A DNA stretch of 64,000 nucleotides from JBKBIP01 sp046297495 (lineage in GTDB: Bacteria > Planctomycetota > Planctomycetia > Gemmatales > Gemmataceae), in the NCBI GenBank assembly GCA_046297495.1, contig JBKBIP010000001.1:186001-250000 (forward strand), in the 5' to 3' direction. The notes below the pieces were generated by a model, which searched no databases, had not been told where the DNA came from, and worked only from the letters and a program-made list of their open reading frames with translations. The first letter of the stretch is position 1, and every line of letters begins with the position of its first letter. Shown piece after piece: positions 1 through 10,200 of the stretch. Both the position numbers and the translations under genes were made by a program.

Positions 1-2
1 AC

Positions 3-1583
3 GCGTTGCTCCGCCAGACGCGGAAGGAGCTACCGGACAAAGTGAATTATGCCAAACTCCCCCGCGCGGCCCAAATCGACTATGAAATCTGGGACCATCA
101 ATTGACATACTGGCTGTGGGAAGCGGAACACGCGCGCCCTTTGGAACGCCAACCACGCGAGTATAACGCCTACATCAACGAGAGCGTCTATTTATTGCTG
201 GCGCAATCGACCCTACCGAAAGCGACGAATATCCAAAACGCCGTCGCGCGCATGGCCCAGATTCCGCACGTGGTGGCCGCCGCCCGACGGAACCTGCGCC
301 AGCCGCCGCGCGTTGAGGTTGAGACCGCGATCCGGCAAAACCAGGGCGCCATCGCGTTCTACGAGCATGGCATCTTCGAGCTGGCCGGCGAGACGCCGCC
401 ATTGAGCGCGTTGGGTCCGGCGGCTCGCCAAGTGGTGCCGGTGTTGAAGGAGTATCAACAATTCCTCGAAGAAGAATTGCTGCCGCGGGCCACGAACGAT
501 TGGCGCTTGGGCAAGGAAGCATTCGAGCGGAAGCTACAGCTGGAGCTGAATGCCGGCATGAGCGCCGCGGAGGTGCTGCGCGAGGCCGAGGCCGAGTTCG
601 CCCGCGTGGAACGAGATATGTATGTCATCGCCCGCCAGCTGTGGAGCGGGACGTTCCCCGGCCAGCCACTGCCCCCCGACGATGCAGCCGGCCGGCGCGC
701 GACCATCGCCCGCGTGTTGACACAATTAAGCCAAGATCATGGCAAGGCGGAGGACCTGGTCAAGGACGCTCAGAAGTCAGTCGAGGACATCAAGGCGTTT
801 ATCCGCGACAACGACATCTTACGCTTGCCGCATCCCGACCGCTGCCGGATCATTGAGATGCCAGAGTTTCAGCGCGGCGTGTCAGTGGCCTATCTCCATC
901 CCGCTCCGCCGCTCGATCCGCGCGCCGTGAGCTTCTACGCCATCAGCCCGCCGCCGCGCCACTGGGACCGGCAGCTCGTCACCAGTCTGTTGGAGGAATA
1001 CAACCACCACATGCTGCACATTTTGACGATTCACGAAGCCTACCCCGGCCATTATGTTCAACTGGAGTACGCCAATCGCCATCCGTCCCCCATCCGCCGA
1101 GTGCTGTTTTCGGGGGTGTTCGCCGAGGGTTGGGCCGTCTATACCGAACAAATGATGCTGGACCAAGGGTATGGCGATGGCGACTTGGCCTTGCGCTTGC
1201 ACCAATTGAAATGGTATCTACGCAGCGTGGCCAACGCGATTTTGGATCACCAGATGCACTGTACCGACATGAGCGACGAGCAAGCCCTGGAGTTTCTGAC
1301 GCGCCGCGCCTTCCAATCCGAGGCGGAAGCCCGCGCCAAGATCGTACGCGCCAAGCTGACTTCCTGTCAGCTCTCAACGTACTTCGTGGGCCGAACGGCG
1401 TTTTATCGACTGCGCCAACAAGTGCAACGAGACATGGGGGAATCCTTCCAGCTGGGCCGATTCCATGAAGCGGTGCTGGCGCACGGCACGTTGCCAGTCA
1501 AGTATCTGCCCGAAGTGGTGAAACCGCCGTTCCCGGTCGAGGCTCCCCATGAAACGAAGAAAGAATCAAACCGCGATGGATGA
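3..1583 (+). CDS. DUF885 family protein (putative zinc peptidase-like), 5' end cut off by the window
   Basis: The reading frame is open to the left edge of the window, so the start lies upstream; about 526 residues are visible. A HEAYPGH motif near residue 340, followed about 30 residues later by FAEGWAVYTEQ, is the hallmark of the DUF885 family, whose H-E-x-x-x-x-H arrangement and distal Glu resemble a gluzincin-type metal site. The family is widely predicted to be secreted or periplasmic peptidases, but the substrate is unknown. A signal peptide cannot be judged because the N-terminus is missing. The stop codon overlaps the start of the downstream permease gene, suggesting translational coupling. 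Family assignment is firm; enzymatic activity is inference. Confidence 0.85.
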   Translation, partial: ALLRQTRKELPDKVNYAKLPRAAQIDYEIWDHQLTYWLWEAEHARPLERQPREYNAYINESVYLLLAQSTLPKATNIQNAVARMAQIPHVVAAARRNLRQPPRVEVETAIRQNQGAIAFYEHGIFELAGETPPLSALGPAARQVVPVLKEYQQFLEEELLPRATNDWRLGKEAFERKLQLELNAGMSAAEVLREAEAEFARVERDMYVIARQLWSGTFPGQPLPPDDAAGRRATIARVLTQLSQDHGKAEDLVKDAQKSVEDIKAFIRDNDILRLPHPDRCRIIEMPEFQRGVSVAYLHPAPPLDPRAVSFYAISPPPRHWDRQLVTSLLEEYNHHMLHILTIHEAYPGHYVQLEYANRHPSPIRRVLFSGVFAEGWAVYTEQMMLDQGYGDGDLALRLHQLKWYLRSVANAILDHQMHCTDMSDEQALEFLTRRAFQSEAEARAKIVRAKLTSCQLSTYFVGRTAFYRLRQQVQRDMGESFQLGRFHEAVLAHGTLPVKYLPEVVKPPFPVEAPHETKKESNRDG

Positions 1584-2682
1584 TAAACATTCCCATGACA
1601 GCTCATCATCTGCCGAGCCATTGCGGCTGCCGGAACGGTCCCGTTTTTTGTATCAGCTCACCTGCGCGACGTTGGGGCTGTTGTTCGTCGTGCTGGTGAT
1701 TCATCTGTTGGAGAAATTCGCCAGCGTGTTGCAACCGCTGCTCATCGCCGTCTTCATCGCCTATGTCATCGTGCCGATTCACCATCAGCTGGTGGCCCGG
1801 CGCGTGCCGTCGTTGGTGGCCTATGTGTTGATCGTGACCGTGATTATCGGCGTCTTTCTCGGCGTGAGTCAGCAGGTCTATAGCAATGTGACGAGCTTGA
1901 CCGTCGAGCAGCTGGATCAGTACGAACAGCGGTTGGGCAATCTGGTGCGGCGCGGCGTGGGCATGTTCTCTGGCGCGATGACGGTGCCGGACGACTGGCG
2001 GTTTCGCAACTTGTTCGTGGTGAACGCCTCATCCCGAGAAAAGCTGGCCGAAACCCTGCGCTCCGTCGTCGGGGTGTCGCTGGGTTTATTGACGATGGGT
2101 TTCGTCGTGGCGATCTATCTGATCTTCCTGATCGGCGAGATGGTCAGCCTGCCGCGCCGCATTCGCTTGGCCTACGGCGACGCGCGCGGCAACCACATCA
2201 TGAACATCGTGGGGACCATCAACCGGGCCATCGCCGATTACATCTCGGTCAAGATGTATGTCAGTTTCTTGACAGGATTTTTGTCGTTGGTGGTGCTGGC
2301 GGTGTTCGGCGTGGAGTTCTTCGTCACTTGGAGCATTTTGATTTTTCTGTTCAATTTCATTCCGTACATTGGCAGCCTGGTGGCCGTGTCGTTGCCGATC
2401 CTGTTCAGCTTCGTGCAATTTGATGACTTGTGGAAGCCAGTGACCATCACCGTGTTGCTCGTCGCCGTCCAACAGGGGACCGGCAATTTCCTGGAACCAC
2501 GCCTGACCGGGTCCAAGCTCGGCGTCAGCCCCTTGATGATTCTCTTGTCGCTGGCCTTCTGGGGCCTGCTGTGGGGCATTGTCGGCATGATCCTGGCCGT
2601 GCCGCTGACGGTCATCGCCAAGATCATCCTAGAAAATATCGCGGAAACCAAACCGATCGCGCGGTTGATCTCGAATGATTGA
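1576..2682 (+). CDS. AI-2E family transporter (PF01594-type permease)
   Basis: A polytopic membrane protein of about 368 residues with a paired hydrophobic hairpin near the N-terminus (around LTCATLGLLFVVLVIHLL and LLIAVFIAYVIVPI), a soluble middle segment and a cluster of membrane helices in the C-terminal half. The FIPYIGSLVAV and LEPRLTGSKLGVSPL segments are typical of the AI-2E/UPF0118 permease family, whose members export small molecules or act as Na+/H+ antiporters; the substrate cannot be told here. I prefer the ATG at 1576 because it overlaps the upstream stop by 8 bases and has a purine-rich GAAGAAAG stretch before it. An in-frame ATG at 1549 would add nine mostly basic residues. It appears to be co-transcribed with the DUF885 gene. 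Confidence 0.85.
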   Translation: MDDKHSHDSSSSAEPLRLPERSRFLYQLTCATLGLLFVVLVIHLLEKFASVLQPLLIAVFIAYVIVPIHHQLVARRVPSLVAYVLIVTVIIGVFLGVSQQVYSNVTSLTVEQLDQYEQRLGNLVRRGVGMFSGAMTVPDDWRFRNLFVVNASSREKLAETLRSVVGVSLGLLTMGFVVAIYLIFLIGEMVSLPRRIRLAYGDARGNHIMNIVGTINRAIADYISVKMYVSFLTGFLSLVVLAVFGVEFFVTWSILIFLFNFIPYIGSLVAVSLPILFSFVQFDDLWKPVTITVLLVAVQQGTGNFLEPRLTGSKLGVSPLMILLSLAFWGLLWGIVGMILAVPLTVIAKIILENIAETKPIARLISND

Positions 2683-2975
2683 CATGAACAAAAAGCGCTT
2701 TCTCAGCGCCGCTGTTCCGAACCAGCATCGCGCGCCCCTTTTGTCGGCTGCCGCGCGCGTTGGTGAGACCCCATGACCTGGATTCACTCAAGTCAGCCAA
2801 GGTTTCTTACCGAAAAACTGCTCTGGCATCTGGTTAGGGGATGACGTATGTTCGGCGCCCACTAGCGTGAAACGCTCCTGGTGTTGAGGTGGTGGGAAAT
2901 GCCGAACTTACCGGGTTTATGTCGTTTCCTCGACTTCTCACCGCAGTATCTTGTCGCCCATTGTGAGGGCTATTC

Positions 2976-3788
2976 ATGGCGATCTCCCCATCCGCTCGGA
3001 TTCATCCCACGGCCGTCATCTCCGCCGAGGCTGAAATCGGCGACGACGTGGACATCGGCGCTTACACCGTGATCGAGGGCCAGGTGCGGATCGGCGCTGG
3101 CTGTGTGATTCGGCCGCAGGTGTTCCTGTGCGGGCCGTTGACGATGGGTCGCCAAAATCAAGTGTATTCTGGCGCAGTGATCGGCGAACGCCCGCAACAC
3201 CTGCGCTACAACGACGAGCCGACGGGGGTAGAGATCGGCAATGGGAACGTCATCCGCGAACATGTCACCATTCACCGGGCCGCCGTGGCCAACGGCGTGA
3301 CGCGCCTCGGCGACGGCAATTTCCTGATGGCTCATTGTCATGTGGCCCATGATTGTGAGATTGGCAACCGCTGCATCTTGGCCAACGGCGCTTTGGTGGC
3401 GGGGCACTGCGTTCTCCAAGATTATGTGTATCTTTCCGGCAACTGCGCCGTGCATCAGTTCTCGCGGCTGGGCCGGCTGGCGTTCCTCGGCGGCTGCTCC
3501 GGCACTTCCAAGGACATTCCCCCTTTCATCATGCAGCAAGACAGCGATTGCGTCAGCGGCATCAACGTGGTCGGCATGCGCCGGGTGGGCATGAGTAGCG
3601 AGCAAATCAACGCGGTGCGCCGCGGTTTCCGCATCTTGTTCCGTGAGGGATTGCTCTTATCATCGGCCATCCAACGTTTGGAGAGCGAACTCGGCGACGT
3701 GGATGTCATCCAAGAAATGATCGCTTTCCTGCGCGAATGCCGCCGCGGCATCAATCCCATGCGTCAGCGCTACGGCGACGCCGCCTAA
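2976..3788 (+). CDS. lpxA: Acyl-[ACP]-UDP-N-acetylglucosamine O-acyltransferase
   Basis: The first enzyme of lipid A synthesis, transferring a 3-hydroxyacyl chain from ACP to UDP-GlcNAc in the cytoplasm. The 270 residues begin with left-handed beta-helix hexapeptide repeats (IHPTAVIS, IGDDVDIG, IGAGCVI). The catalytic histidine falls at residue 125 in HVAHDCEIGN, the same number as in E. coli LpxA. The GRQNQVYSGAVIGERPQ segment and the helical C-terminal domain (about 190-260) complete the family pattern, and the length is normal. A GAGGG ribosome site precedes the ATG. No fabZ, lpxD or lpxB is adjacent, so it stands apart from the usual lpx cluster. With waaA in the same window it indicates a lipid A-based outer membrane. 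Confidence 0.95.
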   Translation: MAISPSARIHPTAVISAEAEIGDDVDIGAYTVIEGQVRIGAGCVIRPQVFLCGPLTMGRQNQVYSGAVIGERPQHLRYNDEPTGVEIGNGNVIREHVTIHRAAVANGVTRLGDGNFLMAHCHVAHDCEIGNRCILANGALVAGHCVLQDYVYLSGNCAVHQFSRLGRLAFLGGCSGTSKDIPPFIMQQDSDCVSGINVVGMRRVGMSSEQINAVRRGFRILFREGLLLSSAIQRLESELGDVDVIQEMIAFLRECRRGINPMRQRYGDAA

Positions 3789-4266
3789 TACCAAAAGAAT
3801 CAGGAAATGCGGCTCATCGTTTCCTGAGCGCGCCGAATCTCGGGCTCCGCGCCTACGGCACCATCTCCAGCCGCGCCATTCCTTATAATCTGAATCTCGC
3901 GTCTTTCACCAACAATCCACCCAACTGGCAATACCCGCCCCAACTCGCTTCTTCCCCGATTTTTTTATTCCGTGCTTGCTTTTTCCGTTGGCAAAGTTAG
4001 ACTAAATTATCCATCAAATGCCTATTGACAGGATTAGCTTTTAAATCACCGACATCATCTTGATTAGGGACAGCGTCGAACTTATGGGGTCCTTACTTCC
4101 GCATTCTTACTTCGACCCTGGAAGTCGGTGAAAAAGGTTCTCTCTCTCTCGCGGAGCAGGAAAGACAAAATCCATGGTTTTGCGTGCAACTTATCAACAT
4201 ATTCCCACATTAGAAACTATCCACGCTTCCACTACGTCCGCGCTGGCAGCTTAGGAGTATTTCCCA
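3789..4266 (+). other. Intergenic stretch upstream of the giant surface-protein gene
   Basis: This 478-base stretch is visibly richer in A+T than its surroundings. I see no convincing gene or RNA. It probably holds the promoter of the giant gene: a TTGACA hexamer lies at 4025-4030, but no good -10 box is correctly spaced, so I do not call it. A ribosome site AGGAG lies at 4252-4256, nine bases before the giant gene's ATG. Confidence 0.5.
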
Positions 4267-7200
4267 ATGTTCTTCTCCTGGTGGCGGAAATTATCAGCCT
4301 TGCGGTCCAAGTTCTTTACCGCGTTGGATCGGCAACCTTTGCATCGACGACGTTCCACGCTGCGACTGCAGATGGAAACCTTGGAAGAGCGTCTGGCCCC
4401 GGCTGTGCGCATCTGGAGCGGCGCGGGAGCGGATGCCTTCTGGTCCAATCCGCAAAACTGGGTCGGCAACGTCGCCCCGACCGCTGGCGACGACTTGATT
4501 TTCGGCGCGGCGGCGCAGACGGTGAGCACCAATGATTTGGCCGCCGGCACCGTTTTTAACTCCATCCAGTTCACCACGGACGGGTACAACGTCACTGGTA
4601 ACGCCATTCAGCTGAACGGCAGCATCGCGGCCACGCACACGTCAGGCGACAATATCTTTAACATTGATGTGACCCTGCTCAATGCCACCACCTTCGTCGT
4701 GGGCAACGCCGGCGCCACGCTGACCTTTAGCGGCAACGTCGATACGGCAGGCTTGGTGGGGCACACAGGAATCCTCGGCACTAGCAGCTTCATCGTCGAT
4801 GGGGCCGGCGTGTTGCACATCAGCGGTGTGGTCAGCGGCTCCAGCGGCATCTTCAAGCAAGGGCCGGGCACGCTCATTCTATCGGGGGCGAATACCTATG
4901 AGGGAATCACCGAGGTGCGTCAAGGGGTGATCACTGTCCGCCACGACATGGCCTTGGGTGCGGTCACTGGGCATACTCTTGTCGCTGTCGGGGCGGCCTT
5001 GAATATCGAAGGGGATGGACTCTCCATCAATGAACCGTTGGCCATCAATGATGGCGGTGTTGGTTTCGGCGACAATACCAGTTCCGAAGGTCTGGGCGCC
5101 CTGCGTAATCTCAGCGGCACCAATACTTGGACGGGGGGCATTGAGTTAGTCGCGGCCAACAACATTATCGGCGTGGATACCGGCAGCACGCTGATTGTCT
5201 CCGGTGTCATCGGTAGCTCGCAGCTGACCCAGCGCAATCTCTACAAAGCGGGCGGCGGCACCTTGCAATTCGCTGGCACCCAAGCCAACACCTATCACGG
5301 CGACACCACGGTGCTGCAAGGCACGCTGGAGTTGAACAAACGCGCCAACCCCGCCGATCCCAGTACCGGTTTCGCCGCTTTTACGCGCAATCTCACCATC
5401 GGCACCCACTTCGGCGGCGATGACGATGCCGTGGTCCGTCTGTTGGCCGACAACCAGATTCCCCACGCCGACCGCTTCGGCACCACCTTCCTCACGGTGA
5501 CGATCAACAGCTCCGGTCTGCTCGACCTCAACAACTTCGACACCGCCATCGGCAATCTGAACTTGTTCGTCGGCAGCACCTTTAGCGCCGATGTGGCCAC
5601 CGGCAGCGGCACGCTCTTTCTGATGGGCAATGTCTTGGTTACCGGCTTTCAGGGGAGCAGCGGCGCTAGCCCGGCGGCGACCATCAGCGGCAACCTCCAC
5701 CTGGCCGATGCTTTCTCCGGCGGCACCACGGCCTTGGTCAATCGCACGTTCACCGTCAACGACACGCAGCTGGCCAATATCGCCGCCGACCTGCACATTT
5801 CCGCCAATATCACCGGCTCCGCCGCCGTTGATTTCGTTAAGCTCGGCACCGGCACCTTGCGCCTCAGCGGCAGCAACACCTTTGCCGGGCCGTTGTTGCA
5901 TTCGGCGGGCTTAATTGAAGTTGAGGGGAATTCCGCTCTCGGCACGGGCTTGGTCTCCATACAAGGGACCGGCTACCTGTCCGCCGTGGGTAGCTCCGTC
6001 CTCATCACCAACCCGATTTCCCTGGATGGCACTCTTTCGACTTATGGCGATCATGACTTCGAGTTCAGCGGACCGGCCACGCTCTCGGCCAACCGAGTTA
6101 TTCAGGTGATGAACGCCAATCAAACTGTGGTCTTCAGCGGCGGCATTGTGCAAGGCCCCTTCGCCACGGCCAACTTGACCAAACAAGGACGCGGCACCCT
6201 GGTTATCAGCGGAGCCAGCACCTACAGCGGCACCACCGTGATCGATAACGACGGCGGCACGTTGATCTTGCGCGATCAGGGGACCATCCTCAACAGTTCG
6301 GCCATCACCGTCGGCATCAACGCGTCGTTGATCCTCGACAATAGTGTGCCCGGCGGCAATCTGTCCGATCGTCTGCACGATCAGGCCCCCATCACGCTGA
6401 ATGGCCGGCTGGTGTTCGTTGGGGCGGAAGGGGAAGCGTCGAGTGAACAGGTCGGTTTCGTCACCACTCTCGATCAGGGCATCGGTGTTTTTGAGTCGCA
6501 AGTCTCGACCACGCCGGGCAGTTCATCTCACCTTATTGTCGGCGGTCTGACTGGCGGCAGCGCCAACCGCACCGTGATCTTCGTGGGCACCGGCGCCGAT
6601 CTGAGCCATGATGGTCCCAACCGCATTAGCTTCATCCGTACTCCTGTCGCACCGCAGAACGGCATCATTTCCACGGCCGTGGTGCGTGGCGCCAGTGGGG
6701 AAACGACCTTCGGCACCTACGCATCCGTTCCGGAAGGCATCGGCATCATCCCCCTGCCGGCCAGCGGTTATCACAATGACATCAATACGGCGCTGGCAAT
6801 ACACAACGTCCGCTTGGCGGCGGGCGTGCATACGCTCAATCAATCCATGACGATCAATTCGCTCATTCTGGAGGATGGAGCGATCTTGAACTTGGCCGAC
6901 GGCGCCACGCTGTTCATCAATCAAACCAGCAACTTAATTTTGGGGAACGGTTCCGAGATCAACGGCCCCGGCGTCCTGGTGCTCGGCAACCTGAACACGA
7001 CGGCAGCCGCCGCTTCCGCCACGATCCACGTTCCCGAAGGTGCCATCGCCACCATCAACGCCGAAACCTTCGGCGCCACCAGCGCCTTGACCAAGAGTGG
7101 GCGCGGCACCCTCGTCTTGACCGGCGATAACAAGTTCGGCGGCGTCTTCAACATCAACGAAGGCGTCGTCAACATCCAACACAGCCGGGCCTTGGGCACC

Positions 7201-10200
7201 ACAGCAACGGCCGTGAACGTTCGCCACGGCGCCTCGTTGGAATTGGAGGAATCCACGAATGGTCCAATCAATGTCGGCGTGCGAACCTTGAATCTGCAAG
7301 GGACCGGCTTCAACGACACCGGTGTACTGCGCAACGTGGCGGGCAACAACTCCTGGGCCGGCAACGTGGGCCAAGCTGGCAATGCCTTCGATGTGTCCGC
7401 TTTGGTCGGTGGCTTCGCGGGGACCACGGGGGCGATTCTCAGCCCCATCAACCGAACTGCCGTGTTTTACGATGTCGCCGCCGGCACCACTCTCACCCTG
7501 AGCGGCGTCGTCAGCGGCAATATCGACTTGATCAAGCGCGGCGAGGGCACTTTGGAATTCGCCGGCACCAGTGCCAATACGGTGAACGCAGTGGTTCGCA
7601 TTCTGGAAGGGGAATTGCTTTTCAACAAGGTTCCCGGCCTCAATTCCGTCGCGGGCGGCACCATCGTCATCGGCGACGGTCTGGGAGGAGACAATGCCGA
7701 CGTACTGCGCTTGGGCGGCGGCGATCAGATTCCCGACGGCGTGCGCATCTATGTCATGAGTTCCGGCCTGTTCGACCTCAACGGGCACGGTGATGCCGTC
7801 GGCCAACTCCTCTTGGAGATTGGCCCGACCGCAGCTGGTGATATTAACATTGGCACCGGCGGCATTCTGACCATCACCACCAATCCGATCGTGTTGAGCC
7901 AAGGCAGCGGCAATCCCATCGGCGCCACCATCAGCGGCGGCACCTTCGCCTTGCAGCTGTTTGGTACCGTAACTACGCCCGGCACGCGTACCTTCAACGT
8001 CAACGACGGCGCTGTCGGCAGTGACCTGATTATCAGCTCGGCCATTGTTGATGGCACCGGCTTGCAATCGGTCGGCATCATCAAAACCGGCTTTGGCAGT
8101 CTGGAATTGACGGGCCTGGAAGATAACACTTTCTCGGGTACGACCACAGTGCAGGAAGGCGAGCTGCTACTCAACAAAGGCAACGGCAGCGGCAACGTCT
8201 TGGCCCTTATGGGACCGTTGACCATCGGCGACAACACGATCACATCCGGCTATGGTCGCTCCGACGTGGTGCGCTTGCTGCAATCCGAACAGCTACCCGA
8301 TTTCCTGGCTCTCATCACCATTCAAAGCACCGGTTTGCTCGATTTGAATGGCTTTGATGAAACCATTGGTACCACTTTCATTCAAAACGCCCTGGTCCTG
8401 AACACCGGCGTTGTCGAGACCGGCGGCGGCACGCTAACGATCAATGGCAACATTGCCACGACTTCCGCCCAGACACCAACTGGCTTCGCGGTCGTCGTCA
8501 ATCCCGCCCAGATCAACGGTGGCAACCTGCATCTGAACGCTCCTGTCACGGACATTGCCGTGGCAGCCCACGCGGGTTTGACCATTGACGCCATCATCAG
8601 CGCTAACATCAGCGGCGATACCACCATTCGCAAGCTCACTGGCGGCAGCGGCTTGCTGCTGTCGGGCAACAACAGCTATGGCGGTGACACCTATCTGACT
8701 GCTGGCACGTTAGCGGTCGGCAGCAACACGCCCGTCGGTTTGGGGATGCTGTTTGCATCCAGCAACACCCTGATTTATGCCGTCGATGGGCCGCGCACGT
8801 TAAGTAACAATGTCCAGCTGGGCGGCGGCGCAACGACGCACACGCTTGGCTACTGGAATAACCTGAATTTGGCGGGGCCTGTGACGCTGTACAGCGGCAC
8901 CACCACCGTCAACGTATCCACCGCGGTGACGGTCGAGTTCTCGGGAGGCGTGGGCAACAAAGTCGGCGCGGTGAATCTGGCCAAGGCGGGTTATGGCCGG
9001 TTGGTCCTTTCGGATGGGACTGCGCACGGCGGCACTACCGTTGTCAACACCAATGGTGGGCACTTAATCGTCAGCGGACAGGGGCGCATCCTCAACACCA
9101 CCAGCTATACGGTCAATGTCGGCGGCCATCTGGTTATCGACAACGACAGCGGCGGCAACCTGCCGGATCGCATCGAGGATACTATCCCCATCACGCTTAC
9201 CGGCGGCACGCTGGCCTTTGTCGGCGCTTCGGGGGCCGACTCCAGCGAACGCGTTGGTGTCGTGACACTGTCCGCCAATTTCGGCAGCACCATTCAGGTA
9301 CTGGGCGACGGCAGTTTCGATTCGATCTTGACCATCGCCAGCCTAACCCGTGGTGGGGCTTCGACGGTCAATTTCATGGGTCGGGGAGTCGATCTGGGAC
9401 CGACTTCCACCAACCAAGTCGTGTTTAACCTGATGCCGCTACGCACCGGGCCAGCCGGTAGCGAAATTCTGCCCTACGCCGTCGTCACCTCCGCCAGCGG
9501 CCAGGTCGATGCTGCCACGCATCAGGGGCATGGCACCTCCATCCAGGCTTTCACCAACTACAGCACCGGCGATATTAACAATGCTCCGGCGGGTAGTGTC
9601 TATCTGCTCGATTCCAACCAGACGCTGACGAGCAACTTGTCGCTCAACGGCATCGTAGTGCGCGGCAACGGCGTGACGCTTTCGGGTGACCCCGGCGTGG
9701 CCGTCACCTTGACCGGCGGTGCGATCATCAACGGCGGCGCGACGCTGGCCTTGCCCAATGTCATCGCCGTGCCCGACATCATTTTGGCTAACGAAGGCAT
9801 CGTGCAGACCTACGGCACTTTGGACATTCAGAGTGCCATTGGTCAGTCGGGTGCCCGCGCGCTGACGCTCGCGGGTTCGGGTCGCACCATCGCCTCGGGG
9901 ACCGGCGTCAATACTTATTCCGGGGCTACCGTGATTAACTCCGGTATCTACCGTGCCGCCAAGGACACCGCCTTCGGCACTACTGCCGGCAACGTCATCG
10001 TTTCGTATGGGGCCACCGTCGAATTGGATGGCGGCATCACCGTGCCCGCCGAGACCATCACCCTCAATGGCAGCGGCGAAGGTATAACCAGTAATATCCC
10101 CCTGCGCAACATCAGTGGTGAAAACACCTGGCAAGGCAATGTCGTATTGGCCGCAAATCGCACGGGCATCGCCGTCGATGCCGGCCGGCTTATCATCAAC

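Noticed and set aside
4025..4030. TTGACA as a -35 promoter box for the giant gene
   Set aside because: No acceptable -10 hexamer lies 16-18 bases downstream, and promoter rules in planctomycetes are not well fixed.
4128..4535. Small plus-strand frame overlapping the start of the giant gene
   Set aside because: It is in another frame, covers the giant gene's ribosome site and start, and shows no family features.
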